Origin: Ruminococcaceae bacterium UBA5413
GTDB taxonomy: Bacteria; Bacillota; Clostridia; Oscillospirales; Acutalibacteraceae
DNA length: 64,000 nucleotides
Direction of reading: 5' to 3'
Assembly (NCBI GenBank): GCA_002409585.1
Contig: DHNP01000017.1
Location: forward strand, 35,037 to 99,036
The translations under genes and the position numbers were made by a program. Below, one piece after another: positions 26,013 to 33,972 of the stretch. How positions within the stretch are numbered: position 1 is the first letter of the stretch; every line of letters starts with the position of its first letter. The notes beneath the pieces were generated by a model that saw only the letters and a program-made list of their open reading frames with translations, was not told the origin of the DNA and ran no database searches.

Positions 26013-26095
26013 ACCACACCTCGGCACTACAATTTTTAATTATATAAGTTTGGAACAATTTTGTCAACAACATTTTTAACAGCGCTTCTTAAAAA

Positions 26096-26512
26096 TCAGA
26101 CTGCTGTCGAAACGGACTTTATCCCGTCGGGGAGCGTGCTTTGGTCGGCAGAGATGAGGAGCGTTATCTTAGTATCGGCAAGCGACGAGAGTTTATTCAT
26201 TTTTTCAATAAAAGCTGTAAGCACCGTTATGTCCTGGCCGATTATCTTAAGCGTCGAGTCTACAAAAATATCCGTCACGTCGTAGTTGCCGGCGCATATC
26301 CCGCAGATGAAGCCGCCGAGCGCGTCGGCGCCGCGTATGCCGTACGAGTCTATGTCTATGAGCCTTGCCTTGTGCGATATGTCGTACGTGAGGCCGCTGC
26401 CTTTTTCTATGACGACTACGTTTCCGTTTGACTTGCCCACTGCCTCGTTAGCGCTGTCGACGAGCCTTTTTGTTTTACCTGTTCCCTTTTTACCTACTAT
26501 AATGTTGATCAT
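26096..26512 (-). CDS. Small P-loop ATP-binding protein of unknown function
   Basis: This 138-residue protein begins with a Walker A motif, IIVGKKGTGKTKRLVDSAN, and later has VTDIFVDSTLKIIG as a possible Walker B. Homologues in Clostridia are sometimes labelled PilT-like, which this sequence does not support because the other PilT boxes are missing. The start has a GGAGGAG ribosome site. It lies between pgi and yceD with no evident operon partner. Confidence 0.7.
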   Translation of the reverse strand: MINIIVGKKGTGKTKRLVDSANEAVGKSNGNVVVIEKGSGLTYDISHKARLIDIDSYGIRGADALGGFICGICAGNYDVTDIFVDSTLKIIGQDITVLTAFIEKMNKLSSLADTKITLLISADQSTLPDGIKSVSTAV

Positions 26513-26553
26513 TTTAATCTCCTCCAATTACAATTAATTATCGTTATGCGCCG

Positions 26554-27891
26554 TTACCTTAGGCGCGCTTCGAGCGCGGATTTTTCGTTTTCGTAACCTG
26601 GTTTTCCCAAAAGCGCAAACATATTCTTTTTATAGCTTTCGACGCCGGGCTGGTTAAATGGATTGACACCTTCAAGGTAGCCTGAAACAGCGCATGCTTT
26701 TTCAAAGAAATATATGAGGTAGCCCAAGGTTTTTTCGGAAAAATCCTCGGCGTGCAGCACTGTGTTGGGTACGCCGCCGTCTGTGTGCGCAAGCACTGTG
26801 CCCTCAAAGGCTTTTTCGTTTATATAAGACATGTTTTTACCTGCGAGGAAGTTAAGGCCGTCGGCGTTTTCGGCATCCTCTTTTATGGTTATGTCGCGTT
26901 TAGGCTTGTCGAACAAAACGACGGTTTCAGTAAGGAATCGGCGCCCCTGCTGGATGTACTGGCCCATGGAGTGAAGGTCTGTTGAAAAGATGACGGAAGC
27001 GGGGAACATGCCCTTGCCGTTTTTGCCGCAGCTCTCGCCGAAGAGCTGCTTCCACCATTCACACATCATTTGGAAACAGGGTTCGTAGCTTACGAGGATT
27101 TCGACTTCTTTGCCTTTCCTTGACAATATGCTGCGTATGGCAGCGTACTTGTAGCAGCCGTTTTTGTTAAGGTCAGGCTCGGCCAGCTCCTCGCGCGCGT
27201 TTGCGGCGCCCTGCATAAGGCCGTCTATGTCTATGCCGGCGACGGCTATCGGCAGCAGCCCGACGGCTGTGAGGACGGAGTAGCGCCCGCCGACGTCGTC
27301 CGGCACTACGAACGACTCGTAGCCTTCTTTTACGGCAAGCTGCTTTAAAGTACCCTTTGCCTTGTCTGTCGTGCAGTAAATGCGCTTTTTAGCTTCTTCT
27401 TTTCCGTATTTATTTTCCAGAAATTCACGGAAAATACGAAAAGCGACCGCTGGTTCGGTCGTTGTACCGGATTTCGATATCATATTGATGGAAACGTCTT
27501 TGCCCTCGCATATGTCGAGCAGCTCGCCCAAAGCCGCGGGGCTTATGCTGTTGCCTGTAAAGTAAACGTCGGGCGTGTCTTTTTTAAGGGCGTTGTAGTT
27601 TTGTGATTTTACGCACTCTATGACGGCGCGCGCGCCGAGGTAAGAGCCGCCTATGCCTATGACTATGAAGACGTCCGAGTTTGAGCGTATCCTTTTGGCG
27701 GCTGACTTTATGCGCGCAAATTCCTCTTTATCGTAATTTACCGGAAGGTCCACCCAGCCCAAAAAGCCGTTTCCCAGCCCGGTGCCGCCGTGCAGCGTTT
27801 CGTGTGCGAGCCTGACGGGAGCTTCCATAGCTTGGTATTCTTCTTCGTTTATAAAGCCTGTAAGATGTTTGGCATCCAGTGTGACAGACAT
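26554..27891 (-). CDS. pgi: Glucose-6-phosphate isomerase
   Basis: The 445-residue SIS-fold enzyme interconverts glucose 6-phosphate and fructose 6-phosphate. Substrate-binding motifs are IGIGGSYLGARAVIE, SKSGTTTEPAVAFR, DDVGGRYSVLTAVGLLP and the C-terminal lysine region near NQPGVESYKKNMF. Length and motifs match the compact Gram-positive type. The ATG is preceded by AGGGGG. It has its own promoter. Confidence 0.97.
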   Translation of the reverse strand: MSVTLDAKHLTGFINEEEYQAMEAPVRLAHETLHGGTGLGNGFLGWVDLPVNYDKEEFARIKSAAKRIRSNSDVFIVIGIGGSYLGARAVIECVKSQNYNALKKDTPDVYFTGNSISPAALGELLDICEGKDVSINMISKSGTTTEPAVAFRIFREFLENKYGKEEAKKRIYCTTDKAKGTLKQLAVKEGYESFVVPDDVGGRYSVLTAVGLLPIAVAGIDIDGLMQGAANAREELAEPDLNKNGCYKYAAIRSILSRKGKEVEILVSYEPCFQMMCEWWKQLFGESCGKNGKGMFPASVIFSTDLHSMGQYIQQGRRFLTETVVLFDKPKRDITIKEDAENADGLNFLAGKNMSYINEKAFEGTVLAHTDGGVPNTVLHAEDFSEKTLGYLIYFFEKACAVSGYLEGVNPFNQPGVESYKKNMFALLGKPGYENEKSALEARLR

Positions 27892-27927
27892 GTTATAACC
27901 CCCTATAACTTAACTTTCCATAAACTT

Positions 27928-27956
27928 ATTTTACAATATCCGGCTCTCATTTGCAA
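27928..27956 (-). promoter_or_regulatory. Promoter of pgi
   Basis: On the minus strand TTGCAA (27951-27956) and TAAAAT (27928-27933) have the ideal 17-base spacer, about 37 bp before the start codon. Confidence 0.72.
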
Positions 27957-28027
27957 GAAGGAACAAAGTTATTTACAAAATATTATTATTTGCCGGTATT
28001 TTTGCGCATCCGCGCGGACAAAAAGGC

Positions 28028-28062
28028 AAAAATTTTCCCGCCGTCCGTGCCGCGGCGGGAAA
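28028..28062 (-). terminator. Terminator of dacF
   Basis: TTTCCCGCCG and CGGCGGGAAA arms (28034-28043, 28053-28062) with a 9-base loop are followed on the minus strand by ATTTTTG, just after the dacF stop. Confidence 0.82.
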
Positions 28063-28067
28063 CATTA

Positions 28068-29219
28068 TCAAGCCCCCATATTTATAAGGTTTTTAAACAA
28101 AAGCCCGAAAGAAGCCCTGAACGTTATTTCGGCTACGTCGTTTTTAGCGCATATGCCGTACTCCTTAAGCGTTTTGCCGTCGAGGGTAAAGACGACTTTG
28201 CCGACGGACTGCCCTTCTTTTACTGGGGCTTTTACATTTTTGTCAGTAGTCACGGAGCTTTTGACGTCTTTGGCCCTGCCTTTGGGGACAAGTATGCTGC
28301 CTGACTTTGTCACATCGGTCTGCACCTGCGGCTCCATGCCGTTTGACACGCTTACGGGCAGGCGGGCGGTTTCCGGCACCGCCGGTTCGGCGACTTCCCA
28401 GTTTGCAAAGCCGTAGTCCAAAAGCGTGCGCGCCGCCGCGAAACGGTCTTTTGTGTTGGAACTGCCGAGCACGACTGCTATGAGGCTTACGCCGTTCCTC
28501 TCGGCCGTCGCTGAGATGCAGCTGCCGGCCTTGCCTGTAGTGCCGGTTTTAAGCCCGGTTATGCCGTCGTAGTATTTTACGAGCTTGTTTGTGTTTACGA
28601 GCTGCGTTTTGCCGCCGCGCAGGTAGTCTATCCACACTTTTGTATATTTGAATATTTTATCGTGCTTTATAAGTTCACGCGACATTATGGCGACATCGTT
28701 TGCCGAGGTAAGGTGGCCGTCTTCGTCGAGGCCGTTGCAGTTTTTAAACGTAGTGTCGTTCATTTGGAGCTTTTTTGCCTTTTCGTTCATCTGCTTTACA
28801 AATTCGTCCTCGCTTCCCGCAACGTACTCGGCCAGGGCGGTAGCCGTGTCGTTGGCGCTCGCTATGACGGTTGCTTTCAGCATGTCGTCCACAGTCATGG
28901 TTTCGCCGGACTTGAGCCATATCTGCGAGCCGCCCATGGAAGATGCGTGGTCGCTTGCGGTTACCGTGTCGTCAAGCCCTATTTTGCCGGAATCTATGGC
29001 TTCCATAACGAGTAAAAGCGTCATCACTTTAGTTATGGAGGCGCAGCAGCGCTTTTCATGCGGATTTTTTTCAAAAAGCGTTTTTCCGGTGTTTGCTTCA
29101 ACAAGTACGGCCGAAGGCGCGTTCACCTCGTCGTTTGTAAGTGCCGACGCACTTACGGGCAGGCATGAAATCGTAAGCAAAACGGCAAGCGAAAAAGCAG
29201 CCGCTTTTTTGAGCTTCAA
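28068..29219 (-). CDS. dacF: D-alanyl-D-alanine carboxypeptidase (PBP5/DacF family, S11)
   Basis: The secreted, probably membrane-attached carboxypeptidase trims peptidoglycan stem peptides. A signal peptide (LKKAAAFSLAVLLTISCLPVSASA) is followed by the three penicillin-binding motifs: SITK (Ser nucleophile), SAN and KTG. A C-terminal beta-rich domain and a terminal hydrophobic/amphipathic helix (ASFGLLFKNLINMG) fit membrane anchoring. TTG 29219 is chosen because GGGGG is eight bases upstream. Members of this family act in vegetative growth or spore cortex formation; which applies is not decided by sequence. Confidence 0.94.
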   Translation of the reverse strand: MKLKKAAAFSLAVLLTISCLPVSASALTNDEVNAPSAVLVEANTGKTLFEKNPHEKRCCASITKVMTLLLVMEAIDSGKIGLDDTVTASDHASSMGGSQIWLKSGETMTVDDMLKATVIASANDTATALAEYVAGSEDEFVKQMNEKAKKLQMNDTTFKNCNGLDEDGHLTSANDVAIMSRELIKHDKIFKYTKVWIDYLRGGKTQLVNTNKLVKYYDGITGLKTGTTGKAGSCISATAERNGVSLIAVVLGSSNTKDRFAAARTLLDYGFANWEVAEPAVPETARLPVSVSNGMEPQVQTDVTKSGSILVPKGRAKDVKSSVTTDKNVKAPVKEGQSVGKVVFTLDGKTLKEYGICAKNDVAEITFRASFGLLFKNLINMGA

Positions 29220-29366
29220 GACAAGCACCCCCAAAAATAAAGATGGCGTTTCGCCGCTTTTTCGCTTCGGGCAGCGCGCGCCCTTTATTAAATCTTATGC
29301 CGATCCGGGGCGTTCTATCCATTAAAATTCATGTTTGGAGCATACGCTGAAAATGGCGCCGTATAC

Positions 29367-29394
29367 TTGTAATTTATCGTTTCTGTGTTATAAT
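29367..29394 (+). promoter_or_regulatory. Extended -10 promoter of the corA transcript
   Basis: TTGTAA (29367-29372), a 16-base spacer and TGT-TATAAT (29386-29394) form an extended -10 promoter. The leader to corA is about 120 nt and contains a second strong ribosome site. Confidence 0.68.
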
Positions 29395-29463
29395 AACAAC
29401 TGTATTTAAGATACGGATAAAACTGCGCGGGGCGCGTCTTTGTCCATGAACGGAGGTGGCATT

Positions 29464-29604
29464 GTGAAACCTGACCCTTTAGGTGATTGTACAGTAAAAT
29501 TTAATAAAGGAGATGAACACAATGCTGTCCTACTACAAGACCGTGGATGGAAGCATTACCCGTATAGGCGGCTGTACCAAGGGCTGCTGGATAAACTGCG
29601 TTGA
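29464..29604 (+). CDS. Possible 46-codon leader ORF overlapping corA
   Basis: A perfect GGAGG (29452-29456) is seven bases before GTG 29464. The frame runs 46 codons to TGA 29602-29604 and overlaps the first 83 bases of corA in another frame. The corA ribosome site lies inside it, so its translation would affect corA initiation. The product is basic toward its end and matches no family I know. An ATG at 29446 is an in-frame alternative. Confidence 0.4.
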   Translation: MKPDPLGDCTVKFNKGDEHNAVLLQDRGWKHYPYRRLYQGLLDKLR

Positions 29605-30445
29605 GCCGTCCGACAGCGAGATAAACGGCCTTATTTCCGACTTTAACATCGAGCCGGATTTTTTTCGCGCCGCTATGGATGAAGAGGAGTCGTCGCACAT
29701 AGACCACGAGGGCGACAACACGCTCATCATCATAGACATACCGGTAGTCGAAAAAGAAGGAAAAAACATCACCTACACGACCATGCCTCTCGGCATCATC
29801 GCTACTGAGGAAAACGTCATAACGGTTTCGATTAAAGATAATTCCATAGTAAAGGAATTTGCCGGCGGAGCCGTAAAAAACGCGGAAACAAACCTGCGCA
29901 CGCGGTTTATACTCGCTCTTATGCTTCGAGTGGCCGTAAGGTACCTGCAGTACCTTAAGCAAATAGAGAAAATAAGCAATTATGTTGAGACAGAGCTTCG
30001 CGCATCCATGAAAAACTCGGAGCTTCTGCAGCTTTTGGATATTGAAAAGTCCCTTGTTTATTTTTCATCTTCGCTTAAGGGCAACCAGATAACGCTTGAA
30101 AAAATAATGCGCGGGCGCGTGATAAAGCTGTACGAAGACGACCAGGACCTGCTTGAGGACGTGCTTATAGAAGTAAAGCAGGCCATCGAGATGACTACTA
30201 TCTACCTTAACATACTTTCGGGCACCATGGATGCTTTCGCATCGGTTATTTCCAATAATTTAAACATAGTTATGAAAGTACTCGCCTCCATAACGCTGCT
30301 GTTTTCCATACCGGCGGTTATTTCAGGCTTTTACGGCATGAACGTAAGCAATATACCGATGGCAAGCTTTTGGTTTCCGACGCTTATAACCGCGGTATGC
30401 ATGCTTATAGGGTACTTTATCCTGCGCAGGAAGAATATGCTTTAA
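29522..30445 (+). CDS. corA: CorA-family magnesium/divalent cation channel
   Basis: The 307-residue protein has a soluble N-terminal domain, a long coiled stalk and two C-terminal membrane helices. The selectivity motif YGMNV follows the first helix (FYGMNVSNIP). The cytosolic tail RRKNML is basic, as in CorA. ATG 29522 has AAAGGAG about nine bases upstream; an ATG at 29513 overlaps that site. It is followed by a terminator and preceded by a possible regulatory leader ORF. Confidence 0.93.
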   Translation: MLSYYKTVDGSITRIGGCTKGCWINCVEPSDSEINGLISDFNIEPDFFRAAMDEEESSHIDHEGDNTLIIIDIPVVEKEGKNITYTTMPLGIIATEENVITVSIKDNSIVKEFAGGAVKNAETNLRTRFILALMLRVAVRYLQYLKQIEKISNYVETELRASMKNSELLQLLDIEKSLVYFSSSLKGNQITLEKIMRGRVIKLYEDDQDLLEDVLIEVKQAIEMTTIYLNILSGTMDAFASVISNNLNIVMKVLASITLLFSIPAVISGFYGMNVSNIPMASFWFPTLITAVCMLIGYFILRRKNML

Positions 30446-30480
30446 TACGGGCGTGTTTTTACACCGCTTTTATCTGTACA

Positions 30481-30509
30481 AAAGGAGACTGCGCCGCGGT
30501 TTCCTTTTT
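30481..30509 (+). terminator. Terminator or attenuator between corA and the fumarase-like gene
   Basis: AAAGGAGACTG and CGGTTTCCTTT arms (11 bp with two G-U pairs) with a 5-base loop run into TTTTTA. The next gene starts 20 bp later with no visible promoter, so partial read-through is likely. Confidence 0.65.
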
Positions 30510-30529
30510 ATAATCCGGGGGCTGTTAAT

Positions 30530-31066
30530 ATGGAAACTTTAAAGGTTGACACTCGTGACATGTCAGAGGCGGCGCGCACGCTGCGCGCCGGCTGCAGGGT
30601 GCTTCTGAGCGGCACTGTTTACACCGCGCGGGACGCTGCGCACAAACGGATTTTTTCCCTGCTGGACAGCGGCGGTGAACTGCCGTTTGATTTAAACGGG
30701 GCCGCCGTCTATTACGCGGGGCCTACGCCGCCGCCTCCGGGGCTGCCCGTTGGGTCGTGCGGGCCTACTACGTCGGCGCGCATGGACGCGTACGCGCCGA
30801 GGCTTTTGGACCTTGGGCTTAAGTGCATGATAGGCAAGGGCGACCGCTCGCGGGAAGTAACCGAGGCTATACGGCGCAACGGCGCTGTGTACCTGTGCGC
30901 CATAGGCGGGGCGGGAGCGCTGGCGGCAAAATGCATACGCTCGCTTGAGGTAATAGCTTTTGAGGACTTGGGGTGCGAATCAGTTAAAAAACTGGAGTTC
31001 CGCGATTTCCCGCTTATCACAGCGATAGACTGCGCCGGCGGCAGCCTTTTTGGAAGGGCGACATGA
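30530..31066 (+). CDS. Class I fumarate hydratase beta-subunit homologue without an alpha partner
   Basis: The 178-residue protein is the C-terminal swivel-domain subunit of class I fumarase/tartrate dehydratase. Family motifs GTVYTARDAAHKR, YYAGPTPPPPG, GPTTSARMD, IGKGDRS and AIGGAGALAA are all present. The [4Fe-4S]-binding alpha subunit that normally precedes it is absent; corA occupies that place. GGGGG is eight bases before the ATG, and the stop overlaps the CDF gene by four bases. It may pair with an alpha subunit encoded elsewhere or have taken another role. Confidence 0.9.
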   Translation: METLKVDTRDMSEAARTLRAGCRVLLSGTVYTARDAAHKRIFSLLDSGGELPFDLNGAAVYYAGPTPPPPGLPVGSCGPTTSARMDAYAPRLLDLGLKCMIGKGDRSREVTEAIRRNGAVYLCAIGGAGALAAKCIRSLEVIAFEDLGCESVKKLEFRDFPLITAIDCAGGSLFGRAT

Positions 31067-32253
31067 CAAAGTTTTTAATACACATGTTTGTCAAGAATTA
31101 TAACGACACGGAAAATACAGACGTGCGCCAAAGTTACGGCAGGCTGTCCGGCATTGTCGGCATAGCTACCAACACGCTGCTGTTTTTTATAAAGGTAACG
31201 GCCGGTACGGTGTTCCACAGCATTTCCATTACGGCCGACGCCGTAAACAACCTCAGCGACTGCGGTTCTTCGGTTATAACGCTTATAGGCTTTAAGATAT
31301 CCGCCAAGCCGGCCGATATAGAGCACCCGTACGGCCACGCGCGGTTTGAGTATATAAGCGGGCTCATAGTTTCTCTCATAGTGTTTATAGTCGGCCTTCA
31401 GCTTGCCGAAAGCTCCGTAAGGAAGATTATTTCCCCTGAGGACGCCAAGTACAGCTTTTTGGCGGTTATTATCTTAATAGTTTCGATATTAATAAAACTT
31501 TGGCAGAGCGCTTTTTACAAAAAAACAGGTTCGCTCATAAAGTCGTCGGCGCTGTCGGCGGCCTCGACAGACAGCAGGAACGACGTCGTTTCAACCGCGG
31601 CGGTTTTGGCCGGCGTACTCATAACGGATTATACGGGCTTTAACCCTGACGGCGTGATAGGGCTTTGCGTAGCAGGCATCATCATGTTCACAGGCTACAA
31701 GCTTATACGCGAAACGAGCGGCCCCCTTTTGGGCGAGGCGCCGCCTAAGGAACTTGTAGACAGCATCTACAGCACCATACGCGGGTACGACGGCATACTC
31801 GGCATACACGACCTTAATGTGCACAGCTACGGCCCGGGCAGGTGCTTTGCCTCAGTACACTGCGAGGTGCCGGCCGAAAGGGATATACTCGAAAGCCACG
31901 ATATAATAGACAATATAGAGCGTGACTTTTTAAGTAAGAAAGGCATACATCTCGTAATACACATGGACCCGATAATAACCGACGACGAGAGGACAAACGA
32001 ACTTAAGGCGAAGGTGAAGGGCATAATCGCCGGCATTTCACCGGAGATAGGGATGCATGACTTCCGCGTCGTGTGGGGGCCTACGCATGCCAACATAGTC
32101 TTTGACGTCTGCGTGCGGTTCGGGTTTCCGCTGGACGACGATGAACTTAAAAAGAAAATTACGGAGGAAATAAAAAAGTTGAACGTTAATTACTTCACCG
32201 TAATAACCGTGGACCACGACTATGTGCCGGCTGTCAGAGGCAGCGGCACTTGA
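31063..32253 (+). CDS. Cation diffusion facilitator transporter with tandem C-terminal domains
   Basis: The 396-residue CDF efflux protein has six predicted helices. The metal sites are in SITADAVNNLSD (first half) and STDSRNDVVST (second half), the DxxxD pattern suggesting Zn, Mn or Fe. The cytoplasmic region is about 180 residues, twice the usual size, and looks like two ferredoxin-like dimerisation domains in tandem. These are around GILGIHDLNVHSYGPG and EIGMHDFRVVWGPTHAN. The ATG overlaps the fumarase-like stop (ATGA), so the two are co-translated. Confidence 0.92.
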   Translation: MTKFLIHMFVKNYNDTENTDVRQSYGRLSGIVGIATNTLLFFIKVTAGTVFHSISITADAVNNLSDCGSSVITLIGFKISAKPADIEHPYGHARFEYISGLIVSLIVFIVGLQLAESSVRKIISPEDAKYSFLAVIILIVSILIKLWQSAFYKKTGSLIKSSALSAASTDSRNDVVSTAAVLAGVLITDYTGFNPDGVIGLCVAGIIMFTGYKLIRETSGPLLGEAPPKELVDSIYSTIRGYDGILGIHDLNVHSYGPGRCFASVHCEVPAERDILESHDIIDNIERDFLSKKGIHLVIHMDPIITDDERTNELKAKVKGIIAGISPEIGMHDFRVVWGPTHANIVFDVCVRFGFPLDDDELKKKITEEIKKLNVNYFTVITVDHDYVPAVRGSGT

Positions 32254-32264
32254 TATGTATTGGA

Positions 32265-32292
32265 AGCCCGGCGCCTTATGCGCCGAGGCTTT
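32265..32292 (+). terminator. Weak terminator after the CDF gene
   Basis: AGCC-GGCGC / GCGCC-GGCT stems with small internal bulges enclose a 5-base loop, followed only by TTT. Confidence 0.4.
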
Positions 32293-32327
32293 AACTCATC
32301 AAATCCTAATGTTTTATTCATCACAAA

Positions 32328-32352
32328 TTTAAATTTATATATTAAATTTAAA
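32328..32352. repeat. AT-only perfect inverted repeat ahead of the acylation cassette
   Basis: TTTAAATTTA and TAAATTTAAA flank TATAT, 35 bp before the MBOAT start. It may be an operator within the promoter region; no clear -35/-10 pair could be fixed in this AT-rich stretch. Confidence 0.5.
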
Positions 32353-32386
32353 GCTAAGTAAAATATTACGAAAAGGATACGACAGA

Positions 32387-33955
32387 ATGACAATCATATC
32401 ACTAAAATTCCTGTTATTTCTTGCTGTAACACTGGCTATTTATTATATAGTCCCGGGAAAGGCGCAGTGGCTCGTACTCTTTGCCGCGAGCGTTGCGTTT
32501 TACATATACGCAGGACCATACTACATATTATTTGCGGCGGCGCTTATTACCGTTTCATATTTTGCGGCACGCGCGATTTCGGGGATGCATGAAAAGCAGC
32601 GCGCGCAGTCGCAGCACTTGGAAAAAGCGGAGAAAAAGCAATGCGCGGCGTTTTGGACGTGCAAAAAAAGGAAAGTGCTCGCGGCTGCGCTTACGGCAGT
32701 CGTAGGCTCGCTTGTTTTTCTTAAGACATACCGTATCATTATAAGCGGGCTTAACGCGTTCATCGGCCTTTTCGGGACGTGGCGCTTTAAACCCGCTTCT
32801 ATTATTTTTCCGCTTGGATTTTCTTTTTACTCTTTCCAGATTGTCGCGTACCTTGTAGACGTTTACCGCGGAAAATGCGAAGCGCAGAAGAACTTTGTCA
32901 AATACGCACTGTTCGTACTTTTCTTTCCGCAGATAACCGAGGGCCCCATAGCCCGGTACGACAGGCTCGCGCCACAGCTTTACGAGCCGCACAAGGCGGA
33001 CTACAAAAACCTTAAGTCCGGCGCGCAGCTCATGCTTTGGGGCTTTTTTAAGAAACTTGTCATAGCGGACAGGCTCGGCCTGTTTGTAAACTCCGTGTTC
33101 GCGGACCTCAATAAGTACTCGGGGCTTGTTTTAGTCGTAACACTGTCGTTTTATTCCATACAGATGTACGCCGACTTTTCGGGCTGCATAGACATAGTGA
33201 CGGGCGCTGCGGAGATGTTCGACATTACGCTTGACAAAAACTTCAACCACCCTTATTTTTCAAAGACGGTGCCTGAGTACTGGCGCAGGTGGCATATGTC
33301 GCTTTCCGGATGGTTCAAGGACTACGTCTTTTACCCGGTTTCTGCTTCTAAACTGTCGCTTAAGCTTAACAAATTCGCGAGGCGAAGGTTCGGCGGTACG
33401 GTAAGCCGCGCCGTCGCAGCCAGTTTTCCTGTTATAATCGTATGGCTGCTGACAGGCTTTTGGCATGGCGCCCAGCTTAATTACATAGTTTGGGGGCTTT
33501 ATTACGGCGTCATCATTATCGCCGGCATTATTTTCGCGCCTTACGGCAGAAAGTTAACCGCCGCCATGCATATAAACACAGACAGCTTTTTGTGGCGCCT
33601 TTTTCAGATGCTGCGCACGTTTGCCATATGCACTTTTGCGCGTATCTTTTTCAGGGCCAAGGATTTTTCGGAGTCCGTCCTTATTATTTCAAAAATGTTC
33701 GGCGGATGGCCGTCGTCGGTTAATTTTTTCTCGTTAGGGCTTGACCGCTTCGACTTTACGGTTGTCGTGCTGTCCGTGCTTTTGCTGCTTTCTGTGAGCA
33801 TTCTGCAGGAAAAAACCTGCGTAAGGGAAAGGATAGCGCGGCAGAACGTTTTTGTCAGGTGGGCTGTTTATTACGCGGCGCTTTTCGCCGTAATAATTTA
33901 CGGCGTATACGGTTCGTCTAATACGGGTACGGCGTTCATATATGAAAAATTTTAA
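32387..33955 (+). CDS. MBOAT-family membrane O-acyltransferase (DltB/AlgI-like)
   Basis: The 522-residue polytopic protein belongs to the MBOAT family, which moves acyl groups across the membrane to an extracellular acceptor. Family features include the loop NFNHPYFSKTVPEYWRRWHM, the SGWFKDYVFYP segment and the catalytic-histidine region GFWHGAQLNYIVWGLYYG. A cytoplasmic loop near residues 65-100 is strongly charged. AAAAGGA precedes the ATG. It heads a five-gene unit with an SGNH-like protein, a transporter, a ligase and a carrier protein, so the likely donor is the acyl-carrier encoded at 38034. The acceptor polymer is unknown. Confidence 0.93.
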   Translation: MTIISLKFLLFLAVTLAIYYIVPGKAQWLVLFAASVAFYIYAGPYYILFAAALITVSYFAARAISGMHEKQRAQSQHLEKAEKKQCAAFWTCKKRKVLAAALTAVVGSLVFLKTYRIIISGLNAFIGLFGTWRFKPASIIFPLGFSFYSFQIVAYLVDVYRGKCEAQKNFVKYALFVLFFPQITEGPIARYDRLAPQLYEPHKADYKNLKSGAQLMLWGFFKKLVIADRLGLFVNSVFADLNKYSGLVLVVTLSFYSIQMYADFSGCIDIVTGAAEMFDITLDKNFNHPYFSKTVPEYWRRWHMSLSGWFKDYVFYPVSASKLSLKLNKFARRRFGGTVSRAVAASFPVIIVWLLTGFWHGAQLNYIVWGLYYGVIIIAGIIFAPYGRKLTAAMHINTDSFLWRLFQMLRTFAICTFARIFFRAKDFSESVLIISKMFGGWPSSVNFFSLGLDRFDFTVVVLSVLLLLSVSILQEKTCVRERIARQNVFVRWAVYYAALFAVIIYGVYGSSNTGTAFIYEKF

Positions 33956-33972
33956 CGGGAGTCTGGTCTTAA

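Noticed and set aside
26096..26512. PilT twitching-motility ATPase
   Set aside because: Only a Walker A motif is present in 138 residues; the Asp and His boxes of PilT are missing and no pilus gene is near.
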